NCBI GenBank assembly: GCA_018381595.1
Contig: JAGZRP010000038.1
Span: forward strand, 1-7,000
DNA: 7,000 nucleotides
Reading direction: 5' to 3'
Source: Bacillota bacterium
GTDB lineage: Bacteria > Bacillota_I > Bacilli_A > RF39 > UBA660
Shown here: positions 6,988 to 7,000 of the stretch, one piece after another
Layout of the letters: every line of letters starts with the position of its first letter
Numbering within the stretch: the first letter of the stretch is position 1
The notes under the pieces: model-generated
Databases searched by the model: none
Seen by the model: the letters and a program-made list of their open reading frames with translations, nothing else
What the model was told of the DNA's origin: nothing
Program-made: the position numbers and the translations under genes

Positions 6988-7000
6988 ATTATGTTTAATT

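Noticed and set aside
1..7000. Recoding of TGA as tryptophan, considered because of the Mollicutes-like AT-richness
   Set aside because: Tryptophan codons I checked in SigA (residues 187-188) and DnaG (residue 202) are TGG, and no gene needs TGA read-through to reach its normal length.
1..7000. CRISPR array, insertion sequence, prophage or defence system
   Set aside because: No regularly spaced repeats, transposase motifs, terminal inverted repeats or phage-like genes were seen; genes are housekeeping or pilus-related.

Overview
The window looks like chromosomal DNA from a low-GC Firmicute (Bacilli-like, possibly one of the AT-rich uncultured gut lineages near the Mollicutes). Three things point there: the AT-rich codon use, the strong GGAGG-like ribosome binding sites, and the neighbourhood dnaG-sigA-trmK with a YqfQ/VrrA-like gene, which is typical of Firmicutes. 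The standard genetic code fits: tryptophans I checked in SigA and DnaG are TGG, and all six complete genes stop at TAA or TAG. I cannot name a species.

Right half (about 3418-6906, minus strand): a tightly coupled operon runs dnaG (primase) > sigA (primary sigma factor) > trmK (tRNA A22 methyltransferase). dnaG and sigA overlap by 8 bases (ATGATTAA) and sigA and trmK by one base (TAATG), so translation is probably coupled. The unit links replication initiation, housekeeping transcription and tRNA modification, and ends at a bidirectional hairpin terminator at 3390-3414.

Centre (2951-3388, plus strand): one small gene resembles the YqfQ/VrrA family of unknown function. It converges on trmK and shares the terminator with it. 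It diverges from the pilus genes across a 103-base region holding a good minus-strand promoter and a weaker plus-strand one.

Left half (1-2847, minus strand): a second operon starts with a GspF/PilC/ComGB-type inner-membrane platform protein that has an unusually long N-terminal extension (two membrane helices plus a charged helical stretch). It is followed by a complete type IV prepilin peptidase (PilD/ComC) and by the start of a P-loop kinase-like gene that runs out of the window at base 1. Platform and peptidase together indicate a type IV pilus, competence pseudopilus or type II secretion-like machine. The assembly ATPase and pilin genes are not in the window and must lie elsewhere.

I see no rRNA or tRNA gene, no insertion sequence, no CRISPR array and no defence or toxin system. 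Most of the window is ordinary. The least ordinary items are the GspF extension, the compact platform-peptidase-kinase unit without an ATPase, and the YqfQ-like gene placed on the opposite strand.
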